In this document: positions 1 to 8,687 of the stretch, one piece after another
Numbering within the stretch: the first letter of the stretch is position 1
Layout: each line of letters begins with the position of its first letter
Source: Streptomyces malachitofuscus
GTDB lineage: Bacteria > Actinomycetota > Actinomycetes > Streptomycetales > Streptomycetaceae
Assembly (NCBI RefSeq): GCF_014650055.1
Contig: NZ_BMUF01000006.1
Span: 62,001-126,000, forward strand
DNA length: 64,000 nt
Direction of reading: 5' to 3'
The notes under the pieces: generated by a model
The model's database searches: none
What the model was told of the DNA's origin: nothing
What the model saw: only the letters and a program-made list of their open reading frames with translations
Position numbers and translations under genes: made by a program

Positions 1-5
1 TGCGG

Positions 6-1814
6 ATGCGTCGCCCTGTCGCACGGAATCTCGCAGTCCTGGCGGTCGGTGCCGCCGTCGTGTCGGTGGGAGCGGCCGCGCCGCCCACCGGGCACGACCG
101 GCCCGCCCCGCACGCCCCCAAGGTCCCGGTGGCCGTCGGCCACGGCGGCGCGGTATCCAGCGTCGACGCCGACGCCTCCGCCGCCGGGATCGAGGTCCTG
201 AGGAAGGGCGGCAACGCCGTCGACGCGGCCGTCGCCACGGCCGCCGCGCTCGGCGTCACCGAGCCCTACTCGGCCGGCATCGGCGGAGGCGGCTACTTCG
301 TCTACTACGACGCCCGCTCCCGCACGGTGCACACCCTCGACGGCCGCGAGACCGCCCCGCTCACCGCCGACGCCGGACTGTTCCTGGAGAACGGGCAGCC
401 GATCCCGTTCGCCGAGGCCGTCAGCAGCGGACTCGGGGTCGGCACCCCCGGCACGCCCGCCACCTGGCAGCGGGCGCTCGACGCGTGGGGCAGACGCGGC
501 CTGGGCACGGTCCTCGAGCCCGCCGAACGCCTCGCCCGCGAGGGCTTCACCGTCGACGGCACCTTCCGCGCGCAGACCGCCGCCAACGAGACCCGTTTCC
601 GGTACTTCCCCGACACGGTCGAGCTGTTCCTGCCCGGCGGGGAACTCCCGGTCGTCGGCTCCACCTTCAAGAACCCCGATCTGGCCCGCACCTACAAGGA
701 GTTGCGCCGCAAGGGCGTCGACGCCCTGTACCGGGGCGACATCGGGCGGGACATCGTGAACACGGTCAACAAGCCGCCCGTGGACCCGGACTCCGGCTGG
801 AACGCCCGCCCCGGCGACCTGTCCGCCCGCGATCTCGCCGCCTACCGCGCGAAGTTCCAGCCGCCCACGAAGACCTCGTACCGCGGCCTGGACGTCTACT
901 CCATCGCGCCGTCGTCCTCCGGCGGCACCACGGTCGGCGAGGCGCTCAACATCCTGGAGCGCACCGACCTCTCCGACGCGAGCGACGTCCGGTACCTGCA
1001 CCGGTTCATCGAGGCGAGCCGCATCGCGTTCGCGGACCGGGGGCGCTGGGTCGGCGACCCCGCCTTCGAGGACGTACCGACGAGGGAACTGCTCTCCCAG
1101 CGGTTCGCCGACTCGCGTGAGTGCCTCATCAGGGACGACGCGGTCCTCGCCAGCCCCCTCGCCCCCGGCGACCCCCGCGACCCGCGGCCCTGCGCGACGG
1201 GCGGCGAAGCCGCGCCGACCACGTACGAGGGCGAGAACACCACCCACCTGACCACCGCCGACCGGTGGGGCAACGTCGTCGCCTACACCCTCACCATCGA
1301 GCAGACCGGCGGCAGCGGCATCACCGTGCCCGGGCGCGGGTTCCTGCTCAACAACGAGCTGACGGACTTCTCGTTCGCCCCGGCGAACCCGGCCGTCCAC
1401 GACCCGAACCTGCCCGGTCCCGGCAAGCGGCCCCGGTCGTCGATCTCACCGACGATCGTGCTCGACCGGTACGACCGGCCGGTGGTGACGCTCGGCTCGC
1501 CCGGCGGCTCGACCATCATCACCACCGTGCTGCAGACCCTCACCGGCTTCCTGGACCGGGGGCTGCCCCTGGTCGACGCGATCGCCGCACCGCGCGCCAG
1601 CCAGCGCAACACGGCGCAGACGGACCTCGAACCCGGCCTGTACGACAGTGAGGTGCGCCGGCACCTGGAGGCCATCGGGCACTCCTTCCGCCAGAACCCG
1701 GAGATCGGCGCCGCCACGGCCGTCCAGCGGCTGCCCGGCGGCGCGTGGCTGGCGGCGGCCGAGAAGGTCCGCAGGGGCGGCGGCTCGGCGATGGTGGTCC
1801 GTCCGGCGCGCTAG
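6..1814 (+). CDS. ggt: Secreted gamma-glutamyltransferase
   Basis: This 602-residue protein is an N-terminal-nucleophile hydrolase that cleaves or transfers the gamma-glutamyl group of glutathione and related peptides outside the cytoplasmic membrane. Residues 1-25 form a signal peptide (MRRPVAR, then a hydrophobic Ala/Val stretch). The nucleophile is the first Thr of the TTH motif at T412, in GENTTHLT; autocleavage there would give a large subunit (to 411) and a small subunit (412-602). The small subunit shows NNELTDF and the substrate loop PGGSTI. Length matches the family. The ATG lies at the window's left edge, so its promoter is not visible. It converges on the Clp gene across a strong bidirectional hairpin. 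A second GGT-like gene lies at 19845. Confidence 0.93.
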   Translation: MRRPVARNLAVLAVGAAVVSVGAAAPPTGHDRPAPHAPKVPVAVGHGGAVSSVDADASAAGIEVLRKGGNAVDAAVATAAALGVTEPYSAGIGGGGYFVYYDARSRTVHTLDGRETAPLTADAGLFLENGQPIPFAEAVSSGLGVGTPGTPATWQRALDAWGRRGLGTVLEPAERLAREGFTVDGTFRAQTAANETRFRYFPDTVELFLPGGELPVVGSTFKNPDLARTYKELRRKGVDALYRGDIGRDIVNTVNKPPVDPDSGWNARPGDLSARDLAAYRAKFQPPTKTSYRGLDVYSIAPSSSGGTTVGEALNILERTDLSDASDVRYLHRFIEASRIAFADRGRWVGDPAFEDVPTRELLSQRFADSRECLIRDDAVLASPLAPGDPRDPRPCATGGEAAPTTYEGENTTHLTTADRWGNVVAYTLTIEQTGGSGITVPGRGFLLNNELTDFSFAPANPAVHDPNLPGPGKRPRSSISPTIVLDRYDRPVVTLGSPGGSTIITTVLQTLTGFLDRGLPLVDAIAAPRASQRNTAQTDLEPGLYDSEVRRHLEAIGHSFRQNPEIGAATAVQRLPGGAWLAAAEKVRRGGGSAMVVRPAR

Positions 1815-1821
1815 AAGGGCC

Positions 1822-1855
1822 GACGGGGCGCCCCGGATCACCCGGGCGCCCCGTC
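1822..1855. terminator. Bidirectional terminator between ggt and the Clp gene
   Basis: A perfect 12-bp stem, GACGGGGCGCCC at 1822-1833 and GGGCGCCCCGTC at 1844-1855, surrounds a 10-nt loop. It sits between two convergent stop codons, so it can end transcription from both sides. There is no U-tract, which is usual in Streptomyces. Confidence 0.75.
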
Positions 1856-1859
1856 CGTC

Positions 1860-4394
1860 TCACAGCTCGGGCGCCGGCGTCTCCTGCGTACGGAACGTCA
1901 GGCGTCCGTTCTGCGCGTCCACCGTCACCCGGCCGCCCTCCCGGACCCGGCCGTCGAGGAGCAGCCGGGAGAGCTGGTTGTCCACCTCGCGCTGGATGGT
2001 GCGGCGCAGCGGCCGGGCACCGTACTCGGGCTGGTAGCCGCGCTCGGCCAGCCAGTCCACCGCCGCCTCGGTGAAGTCGACCGAGATGTCCTGGCCCTTG
2101 AGGTTGCGCCGCGTGCCCTCCAGCAGCAGGTCGGTGATCTGCCGCAGTTCCTCGGCGGTCAGCTGGCGGAACACCACGATCTCGTCGATCCGGTTGAGGA
2201 ACTCGGGGCGGAAGTGCTCCCGCAGCGGACGCAGGATCTGCTCGCGCCGCGCCTCCTCGTCCGCCTCCGCGCCGCCCGTCGCGAACCCCAGGGTCGCGCC
2301 GCGCCGGGTGATCGCCTCGGACCCGAGATTGCTGGTCATCACGATCACGGTGTTGGTGAAGTCCACCGTGCGGCCCTGGGAGTCGGTCAGCCGGCCGTCG
2401 TCCAGGACCTGGAGCAGGATGTTGAAGACGTCCGGATGGGCCTTCTCCACCTCGTCCAGCAGCAGCAGTGAATACGGGTGCCGGCGCACCACCTCGGTCA
2501 GCTGCCCGGCCTCCTCGTGTCCCACGTAGCCGGGCGGCGCACCCACCAGCCGGCTGACCGTGTGGCGCTCCTGGTACTCGCTCATGTCGAGCCGGACCAT
2601 CCGGTCCTCGCTGCCGAACAGGGCCTCGGCCAGCGCCCGGGCCAGCTCCGTCTTGCCGACGCCCGTCGGTCCGAGGAACAGGAAGCTGCCGATCGGCCGG
2701 TTCGCACTGGCCAGCCCCGCGCGGGAGCGCAGCACGGCGTCCGAGACGACGCGCACCGCCTCCTCCTGGCCGACGACCCGCTGGTGCAGATGCTGTTCCA
2801 GGCCCAGCAGCCGGTCCTTCTCCTCCTCGGTGAGGCGGCTGACCGGGATGCCCGTCTGCCGGGCCACCACCTCGGCGATCGCCTCGGAGTCCACCCACAG
2901 GCTCTGGCCCTCGTCGACCTCGTCGTCGCCGCCGGTCTCCGCGATCCGCTGCTTCAGTTCCACGATCCGGTCGCGCAACTGGGTGGCCTGCTCGTACTGC
3001 TCGTCGGCGACCGCCTGGTCCTTGTCGCAGGTCAGCTGCTCGACCTCGCGCTCCATCGCCCGTACGTCCGTGCCCTTGGTCCGGGACCGCAGCCGCACCC
3101 GGGCGCCCGCCTGGTCGATGAGGTCGATGGCCTTGTCCGGCAGCCGGCGGTCGCTCAGATACCGGTCGGACAGCTCGACGGCGGCCACCAGCGCCTCGTC
3201 GGTGTAGCGGACCTGGTGGTGGGCCTCGTACCGGTCCCGCAGACCGCGCAGGATCTCGATCGCGTCCGCGGGGGTCGGCTCCGGCACCATGATGGGCTGG
3301 AAGCGGCGGGCCAGCGCGGCGTCCTTCTCGATCCGGCGGTACTCCTCCAGCGTGGTCGCCCCGACGATGTGCAGTTCGCCGCGGGCGAGGGCCGGCTTGA
3401 GGATGTTGCCCGCGTCCAGCGAGCCGCCCTCGCCTCCGCCCCCGGCTCCGACGACCGTGTGCAGCTCGTCGATGAAGATGATCAGCTGCTCGGAGTGGGA
3501 GCGGATCTCCTCCACGATGTTGTTCATCCGCTCCTCGAAGTCGCCCCGGTAGCGGGTTCCGGCGACGACCCCCGTCAGGTCCAGGGCGACCACGCGCCGT
3601 CCGAGGAGGATGTCGGGCACGTCCCCTTCGGCGATCCGCTGGGCCAGCCCCTCCACGACGGCGGTCTTGCCGACCCCCGCGTCACCGATCAGCACCGGGT
3701 TGTTCTTGCCGCGCCGGGAGAGCACCTCGACGGTCTGCTCGATCTCCTGGTCCCGCCCGATCACCGGGTCGATGCGGCCCTCCCGGGCCAGCGAGGTGAG
3801 ATCACGGCCGTACTTGTCCAGCGTCGGCGTGCCCGTCGCGGGCCGCGGGCGCTCCGCTCGGGGCTGGGTGGCCTCCGAGGCCTCCGGCGGGCCGGAGGGG
3901 GCGTACCGGGCGGCGTTGAGGATGTGCCCGGCGGCCGAGTCGGGGTTGGCGGCCAGCGCGCTGAGCACGTGTTCGGGGCCGATGTAGCCGGCGCCGCTCG
4001 CCCGGGCCATCTCGTGGGCGTCCAGCAGGGCGCGTTTGACGGCGGGGGTGAGGGACAGCGAGGTCGGCGGCGGGGCCTCGCCCGGGCTGTGCTGCACCGG
4101 GCCCGACCGGTCGTCGATCTGGGACGCCAGCGAGTCGGGGTCCGCGCCCGCCCGGCTGAGCAGGCTCCGGGTCGGCTCGGCGGAGAGGGCGGCGCGCAGG
4201 AGGTGCTGGGTGTCCAGGTCACGGCTGCCGTGCTCGGCGGCGTACTGGGCGGCGCCCCGCACCAGTTCCCGGGCGGGCTGGCTGAGGAGCCTGCCGATGT
4301 CGATCTGGCGGGGGCGCTGTCCGCCGAAGAAGCGGGCGAGGAATTCTGCGAACGGGTCACCCTCCGGGCCGACGAAACCATTCGTCATCGTCAT
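1860..4394 (-). CDS. ClpC-like AAA+ unfoldase, ATP-dependent Clp protease ATP-binding subunit
   Basis: This 844-residue Hsp100 unfoldase feeds substrates into ClpP in the cytoplasm. Domains in order: Clp N-terminal repeats (about 30-160), AAA+ module 1 with Walker A GDAGVGKT near 236 and Walker B FIDEL, a UVR-type coiled segment near 455-485, AAA+ module 2 with Walker A GPTGVGKT near 575 and Walker [10 protein letters not shown], and the C-terminal small domain. A tripeptide LGF near residue 702 corresponds to the ClpP-docking loop, which argues for a protease partner rather than a ClpB disaggregase. The short middle region also fits ClpC. The N-terminus ([14 protein letters not shown]) differs from housekeeping ClpC, so I read it as an accessory paralogue. 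The ATG follows GAAGGAACGG, a good ribosome site. Confidence 0.9.
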   Translation of the reverse strand: MTMTNGFVGPEGDPFAEFLARFFGGQRPRQIDIGRLLSQPARELVRGAAQYAAEHGSRDLDTQHLLRAALSAEPTRSLLSRAGADPDSLASQIDDRSGPVQHSPGEAPPPTSLSLTPAVKRALLDAHEMARASGAGYIGPEHVLSALAANPDSAAGHILNAARYAPSGPPEASEATQPRAERPRPATGTPTLDKYGRDLTSLAREGRIDPVIGRDQEIEQTVEVLSRRGKNNPVLIGDAGVGKTAVVEGLAQRIAEGDVPDILLGRRVVALDLTGVVAGTRYRGDFEERMNNIVEEIRSHSEQLIIFIDELHTVVGAGGGGEGGSLDAGNILKPALARGELHIVGATTLEEYRRIEKDAALARRFQPIMVPEPTPADAIEILRGLRDRYEAHHQVRYTDEALVAAVELSDRYLSDRRLPDKAIDLIDQAGARVRLRSRTKGTDVRAMEREVEQLTCDKDQAVADEQYEQATQLRDRIVELKQRIAETGGDDEVDEGQSLWVDSEAIAEVVARQTGIPVSRLTEEEKDRLLGLEQHLHQRVVGQEEAVRVVSDAVLRSRAGLASANRPIGSFLFLGPTGVGKTELARALAEALFGSEDRMVRLDMSEYQERHTVSRLVGAPPGYVGHEEAGQLTEVVRRHPYSLLLLDEVEKAHPDVFNILLQVLDDGRLTDSQGRTVDFTNTVIVMTSNLGSEAITRRGATLGFATGGAEADEEARREQILRPLREHFRPEFLNRIDEIVVFRQLTAEELRQITDLLLEGTRRNLKGQDISVDFTEAAVDWLAERGYQPEYGARPLRRTIQREVDNQLSRLLLDGRVREGGRVTVDAQNGRLTFRTQETPAPEL

Positions 4395-4738
4395 CCGTTC
4401 CTTCGCTGGGTCGACGTGCCGGGGCCGGGTAACCCGGCCGGGGCTCGCTCATGCCCACGATGACACGATCCGTTTGGGCGGGCATGTCCAGCTCGGCGGT
4501 GGCGGGACGAGGCCTCCGCGGGCCGTCCCGCCGACACGCGGCCGGCCCCGCACCGCGCACCGACGCACGTCCCGTGCCGACTGCGCGCGGGCGGTCCTGC
4601 TTCATGTGCGGGCGGGTGTCCCGTCCTGCCTGGGCGCGGGCGCCTGGGCCGTCCCGACTGCGCGCGGATGGGCTGTCCCGTCTGCGGGCGGACGGGCGTG
4701 CCGTCCCGACTCCGCGTCGATGTGCGGACGGGAACCGA
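4395..4738. repeat. Intergenic spacer with degenerate GC-rich direct repeats
   Basis: This 344-bp gap upstream of the Clp gene contains several imperfect copies of a unit like CGTCCCGACTGCGCGCGGA between about 4560 and 4735. The open frames through it are short and have no ribosome site. It must carry the Clp promoter; I see no CIRCE or HspR inverted repeat in it. Confidence 0.45.
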
Positions 4739-5509
4739 CTACGTGCGGGCCGTCAGGACGCGGGGGCCCGCGTCCGTGATCGCCACCGTGTGTTCCGCGT
4801 GCGCCGCGCGTGAGCCGTCGTCGGTGCGCAGGGTCCAGCCGTCCGGCGCGGCGTGGTACGTGTCCGTGCCGCCGCCGATCAGCATGGGTTCGATCGCGAG
4901 GCACATGCCGTGCCGCAGGGGCATGCCCCTGCCCGGACGTCCCTCGTTCGGCACCGGCGGGTCCTCGTGCATACGGCGGCCGATGCCGTGGCCGCCGTAG
5001 TCCTCCATGATCCCGTAGCCCGCGCCGCGGCACACCGTGCCGATCGCGTGGGCGATGTCGCCGATGCGGTTGCCGACGACGGCGGCCTCGATGCCCGCCG
5101 CGAGCGCCCGCTCGGTGGCCTCGATCAGGCGCAGGTCGGCCGGGCGCGGGGTGCCCACGGTGAAACTGATCGCCGAGTCCCCGGCCCAGCCGCCCAGCTG
5201 GGCGCCGCAGTCGATGGAGACCAGGTCCCCGTCGCGCAGCCGGTAGGTGTCCGGGATGCCGTGCACGATGGCGTCGTTCACGGACGCGCAGATCACCGCG
5301 GGGAACGGGGTCGGGGCGAAGGACGGCCGGTAGCCAAGGAAGGGCGAGGTCGCACCCGCCGCGCGCAGCACGTCCCGCGCCACCTCGTCCAGTTCGAGCA
5401 GGGAGACGCCCACGTCGGCGGTCTTCCGTACGGCCGTCAGCGCGCTCGCGACGACCTGGCCGGCCTCGTACATGGCATCGATCGATGTGTCGGTCTTGAG
5501 TTCCATCAT
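4739..5509 (-). CDS. map: Type I methionine aminopeptidase
   Basis: This 256-residue cytosolic metalloprotease removes the initiator methionine from nascent proteins. The pita-bread metal ligands are visible: [12 protein letters not shown] and GWAGDSA supply the two aspartates, [13 protein letters not shown] a histidine, and AIEPM and AEHTVAI the two glutamates. I place the start at the ATG at 5509 (MMELKTDTS). The reading frame continues upstream, but that extension is not family-like. The sequence TATAGT at 5522-5517 lies 7 nt before this ATG, so the mRNA is probably leaderless. The gene is divergent from an XRE regulator whose start is only 33 bp away. Streptomyces normally have more than one map; this is probably an accessory copy under local control. 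Confidence 0.9.
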   Translation of the reverse strand: MMELKTDTSIDAMYEAGQVVASALTAVRKTADVGVSLLELDEVARDVLRAAGATSPFLGYRPSFAPTPFPAVICASVNDAIVHGIPDTYRLRDGDLVSIDCGAQLGGWAGDSAISFTVGTPRPADLRLIEATERALAAGIEAAVVGNRIGDIAHAIGTVCRGAGYGIMEDYGGHGIGRRMHEDPPVPNEGRPGRGMPLRHGMCLAIEPMLIGGGTDTYHAAPDGWTLRTDDGSRAAHAEHTVAITDAGPRVLTART

Positions 5510-5516
5510 GCCAATT

Positions 5517-5535
5517 ACTATACCGGTATTAGAAT
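5517..5535. promoter_or_regulatory. Overlapping divergent leaderless promoters with a central palindrome
   Basis: On the minus strand TATAGT (5522-5517) lies 7 nt before the map ATG. On the plus strand TAGAAT (5530-5535) lies 7 nt before the ATG at 5543. The perfect palindrome ATACCGGTAT (5520-5529) sits between and over both -10 boxes, so one bound protein could shut both promoters. I infer the XRE protein as the ligand. Neither direction has a clear -35. Confidence 0.5.
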
Positions 5536-5542
5536 GGTCCCC

Positions 5543-5803
5543 ATGGTGCGCACCCCCTTGACCCCCGAAGAGCGCGAACGCGGCGAGCGGCTCGGCCGGC
5601 TGCTGCGCGAGACGCGCGGCGACCGCAGCATGGCGGAGGTCGCGGCGCGCGCCGGGATCTCCCCGGAGACCCTCCGGAAGATCGAGACCGGGAGGGCGCC
5701 GACCCCGGCGTTCTTCACCGTGGCCGCGCTGGCCGGCGCGCTCGGGCTGTCGATGGACGCGCTGGCGGAGCGCTGCGCGCCGGACACGCCGATCGCCGCC
5801 TGA
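5543..5803 (+). CDS. XRE-family helix-turn-helix regulator
   Basis: This 86-residue DNA-binding protein is almost entirely one HTH_3 domain: [20 protein letters not shown] is the helix-turn-helix, followed by [16 protein letters not shown]. It is divergent from map and probably binds the palindrome in the 33-bp gap, controlling itself and map. I prefer the ATG at 5543 because it lies 7 nt after a TAGAAT -10 box, which makes a leaderless message. An ATG three codons earlier (5534) would overlap that box. No ligand-binding domain is present, so any signal must come through a partner or protein level. Confidence 0.82.
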   Translation: MVRTPLTPEERERGERLGRLLRETRGDRSMAEVAARAGISPETLRKIETGRAPTPAFFTVAALAGALGLSMDALAERCAPDTPIAA

Positions 5804-5835
5804 ACCCCGTCCGTCCGGGCCCGGGCGCGGGGTTC
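5802..5835 (+). terminator. Hairpin at the XRE stop codon
   Basis: GAACCCCG (5802-5809) pairs with CGGGGTTC (5828-5835), and the loop holds a second short GC-rich inverted repeat. It begins inside the stop codon of the XRE gene, a common position for a Streptomyces terminator. Confidence 0.5.
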
Positions 5836-5926
5836 GCATCCCGCCGGAAAACTCTCCGTAGCGCCGCTGTAACACGTCGGGTGTTGCCTACGGAGCTGAG
5901 TACTCCGGATCTGGCGGGAGTTGACT

Positions 5927-7675
5927 ATGGCGGCGGAGCGACTCCCGGACGCGGTCCGGGAGTTCACGGACTACCTGCGGGATCTGCTGGCGCGCCTGGA
6001 CCGGTACGGCGGCTGGTGCCTGGTGTTCTGGCAGCGGGACCCCGACGGCATGCGGGCGTGCCTCGAAGGGCGTGAGCCGCCGCCCTGGGACGTGCTGGGG
6101 TCCCTGCTCCAGGACCTCGCCACCGCGTACGGCCCCGGAGCCGCCGAGGCCGAGACACCGAGGGCCCGCTCCCTGCACACGGCCGCGCTGGAGGCGTACG
6201 ACGCCCGGCGCGGGGCTCGGGAAGCCCTGAGCGACCGCCTCGACGTCATGCTGCGCGAACAGCGGTACGCGGCGGAGCGCCGGACGGAACTGACGCGCCG
6301 GCTGGCCGCCGCGGCGACCCCCGAGGAGGCCGCCGCGCTGCGCACCGACCTCGCCTGGGCCGAGGACGACCACGCGCGCGCCACCGCGCGGTGTGCCGAG
6401 ATCAACGCCCGCATGGCAGCCCTCGACCGCCGCGCCCGGCCGACGGGACACCCGCACGGGCGGTACGCCGACCCCCACCCGGCCCCGGGCCAGGGAGGGG
6501 CGAGGCATGCCCCCGGTGAGGACGGCGCGCCGAATGCCTTCCGTCCGGCGCCCCCGGAACCCGGCCACGAACCCGTCCCGCCCCCCGCCCCGGGCGCCGT
6601 GCCCGCACCCGCCGGGTACGAACCCGACTCCGGCGGCCGGGGAGGTCCTGCGCCGGGTTGGGACGTCGGCGAGGGGGTCGCGGCGGAGTCGGCGCGGGCC
6701 GGGGGTGCGGGGGGCTGGGACGGCGGTGTCTCCGGCCCGGCGGGCGGGCGTGGGGCTTCTGTGCGGGGGCGGGACTGGAGCGAGGGGACCGTGGCGGAGT
6801 CCGCCTGGGCCGCGGGTGCGGGGGACCGGGACGGCGGTGGCCCCGGCTCGGGGGACGCGGTGCGCGGCGCGGGGAGCGGGCAGGGCGCCGCTTCCCCCGG
6901 CCCGACGGCGGCCGCACGGGCCGCCGGAAGCGGGCAGGCCGGTTCCAAAGGGCGGAAGCGGCGTCGGGGTGGGGCGCGCTTCGCCGGGGTGGCGGACGAC
7001 GAGGGGAGCGGCCCCGTCGTCGTACCGCCCGCCGCCGTGCCGAGCCTTCCGGCCGCCCCCGCCGCCTCGCGCGGCGCGCGGTTCGCGGGCGGCGCCGAAC
7101 CGGAAGCGGTCGAGGAGCCCCGGCCCGAGCTGCGCGCCGGCCCGGCGGACCGGCAGGAGGCCGGCCGGGTCGTGGCCGCCCTCGCGCGCCTGCGGCGCGA
7201 GGCGCGCGGCGGGGAGGCGCACGCGCTGCTGACCGAGACCGCGTACGCGCCCGCCGTACGCTTCCCGCTGCTCGCCGACGAGATGCGGCGGGCCGGACTC
7301 GGCGCCGACTGGGGGACCCTGCTGTGGGAGGCCGCCGCCTCGCTGCCCACCGACCGGCTCGTCGCCGTCGCCGGGGCCCTCTCCGCGGCCGGCCGCGCGC
7401 AGGACGCCGAGCAGATCCTGCGGCAGGGCGTCGTCCGGCCCGCCGACGAGATCGGGCGGGCGGTGCTCACCCTGACCGCCGGGACGCGGTACCGCGAGGC
7501 GCGGGCACTGCTCGACGCCTGCGTGCGGACCCGCACGCCGGAGGACGCCGCCCGCACGGCCGCCCCGGACCCGCACCGTCTCGTCCCGCTGCTCCTGACC
7601 GCCGCACAGGGCGTGTCCGACGAGCGGCACCGGGACCTGCTGCACGCGCTCCGCGTCGCGGGATTAGCCGCCTGA
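5927..7675 (+). CDS. Hypothetical protein with a long disordered linker, ending in a TTA codon
   Basis: I do not recognise this 582-residue protein. Residues 1-165 are a charged, mostly helical region (FTDYLRDLLARLDRYGGWCL, then an Ala/Arg/Glu-rich coiled-coil stretch). Residues 170-375 are low-complexity Gly/Pro/Ala and probably disordered. Residues 385-582 are a helical-repeat domain (ALARLRREARGGEAHALL, LPTDRLVAVAGALSAAGR) resembling TPR-like arrays. There is no signal peptide or TM segment. The ATG at 5927 is chosen over a TTG at 5921 because GCGGGAG lies 6 nt upstream. The third codon from the end (7664-7666) is TTA, so full translation may need the bldA tRNA. The linker's reverse strand gives long false reading frames. 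Confidence 0.72.
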   Translation: MAAERLPDAVREFTDYLRDLLARLDRYGGWCLVFWQRDPDGMRACLEGREPPPWDVLGSLLQDLATAYGPGAAEAETPRARSLHTAALEAYDARRGAREALSDRLDVMLREQRYAAERRTELTRRLAAAATPEEAAALRTDLAWAEDDHARATARCAEINARMAALDRRARPTGHPHGRYADPHPAPGQGGARHAPGEDGAPNAFRPAPPEPGHEPVPPPAPGAVPAPAGYEPDSGGRGGPAPGWDVGEGVAAESARAGGAGGWDGGVSGPAGGRGASVRGRDWSEGTVAESAWAAGAGDRDGGGPGSGDAVRGAGSGQGAASPGPTAAARAAGSGQAGSKGRKRRRGGARFAGVADDEGSGPVVVPPAAVPSLPAAPAASRGARFAGGAEPEAVEEPRPELRAGPADRQEAGRVVAALARLRREARGGEAHALLTETAYAPAVRFPLLADEMRRAGLGADWGTLLWEAAASLPTDRLVAVAGALSAAGRAQDAEQILRQGVVRPADEIGRAVLTLTAGTRYREARALLDACVRTRTPEDAARTAAPDPHRLVPLLLTAAQGVSDERHRDLLHALRVAGLAA

Positions 7676-7753
7676 CCGGCGACCGGCGGCCGGACCGACT
7701 CACCCACAGGGGTGTCAAACACGATCGACTCCAAGGCCTTGACGACGATGGTC

Positions 7754-7782
7754 TTGGCAAGGCCGTCCGAGAGGCTTACGTT
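7754..7782 (+). promoter_or_regulatory. Sigma-70-type promoter of the first ureidopropionase operon
   Basis: TTGGCA (7754-7759) and TACGTT (7777-7782) are separated by exactly 17 bp, predicting transcription from about 7789. The ATG at 7845 has a clear AAGGAG site. The three TCTACG-type half-sites just downstream lie across the predicted start. Confidence 0.55.
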
Positions 7783-7786
7783 CGTC

Positions 7787-7816
7787 CCTCTACGACCGTT
7801 TCTACGGGCGTAGAGG
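7787..7816. promoter_or_regulatory. Candidate operator, inverted CCTCTACG repeats
   Basis: CCTCTACG (7787-7794) and CGTAGAGG (7809-7816) form a perfect 8-bp inverted repeat with a 14-bp spacer. A third half-site, TTCTACG, lies at 7800-7806. The cluster covers the predicted transcription start, a repressor-like position. The adjacent PucR protein is the obvious candidate binder; that link is inference. Confidence 0.45.
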
Positions 7817-7844
7817 CGCTGACGTCGCGTCGAAGGAGCAGCTC

Positions 7845-8687
7845 ATGACCAACGTCGTACGTGCCGCTCTGGTCCAGGCGACCTGGACCGGCGACACCGA
7901 GTCCATGCTGGCGAAACACGAGGAGCACGCCCGCGAGGCGGCCCGGCGGGGCGCGAAGGTCATCGGGTTCCAGGAGGTGTTCAACGCCCCCTACTTCTGT
8001 CAGGTCCAGGACCCCGAGCACTACCGCTGGGCCGAACCCGTCCCCGACGGCCCGACCACCCGGCGGATGCAGGCGCTGGCCCGGGAGACCGGCATGGTCG
8101 TCGTCGTGCCGGTGTTCGAGATCGAACAGCCGGGCCACTACTACAACACCGCCGCGGTGATCGACGCCGACGGCACCGTCCTCGGCAAGTACCGCAAGCA
8201 CCACATCCCCCAGGTGCGGGGCTTCTGGGAGAAGTTCTACTTCCGGCCGGGCAACCTCGGCTGGCCCGTCTTCGACACCGCCGTGGGCAAGGTCGGCGTC
8301 TACATCTGCTACGACCGCCACTTCCCCGAGGGCTGGCGGCAGCTAGGCCTCAACGGCGCCCAGCTGGTCTACAACCCGTCCGCCACCCACCGGGGCCTGT
8401 CGTCCTACCTCTGGCGGCTGGAACAGCCGGCCGCGGCCGTCGCCAACGAGTACTTCGTCGCCGCGATCAACCGCGTGGGCGTGGAGGAGTACGGGGACAA
8501 CGACTTCTACGGAACCTCGTACTTCGTCGACCCGCGCGGTCAGTTCGTCGGCGAGGTCGCCAGCGACAGCAAGGAGGAACTCGTGGTACGCGACCTGGAC
8601 TTCGACCTCATCGAAGAGGTGCGGCAGCAGTGGGCCTTCTACCGCGACCGCCGCCCCGACGCCTACGAGGGGCTGGTGCGGCCGTGA
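7845..8687 (+). CDS. Nitrilase-superfamily beta-ureidopropionase (N-carbamoyl amide hydrolase), copy 1
   Basis: This 280-residue carbon-nitrogen hydrolase likely releases CO2 and ammonia from N-carbamoyl-beta-alanine or a related N-carbamoyl amino acid, the last ring-derived step of reductive pyrimidine breakdown. The catalytic triad is visible: E44 (GFQEVF), K118 (YRKHHIP) and C155 (YICYDRHF). The length and the conserved GFWEKFYFRPGN block match bacterial beta-ureidopropionases. It is preceded by AAGGAG and overlaps the next gene by 4 bp (GTGA), so the two are translationally coupled. A close paralogue sits at 11720. The exact N-carbamoyl substrate cannot be read from sequence. Confidence 0.85.
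   Translation: MTNVVRAALVQATWTGDTESMLAKHEEHAREAARRGAKVIGFQEVFNAPYFCQVQDPEHYRWAEPVPDGPTTRRMQALARETGMVVVVPVFEIEQPGHYYNTAAVIDADGTVLGKYRKHHIPQVRGFWEKFYFRPGNLGWPVFDTAVGKVGVYICYDRHFPEGWRQLGLNGAQLVYNPSATHRGLSSYLWRLEQPAAAVANEYFVAAINRVGVEEYGDNDFYGTSYFVDPRGQFVGEVASDSKEELVVRDLDFDLIEEVRQQWAFYRDRRPDAYEGLVRP

Noticed and set aside
2478..4463. 661-residue open frame on the plus strand
   Set aside because: Shadow of the Clp ATPase gene, whose AAA+ motifs are unmistakable on the other strand.
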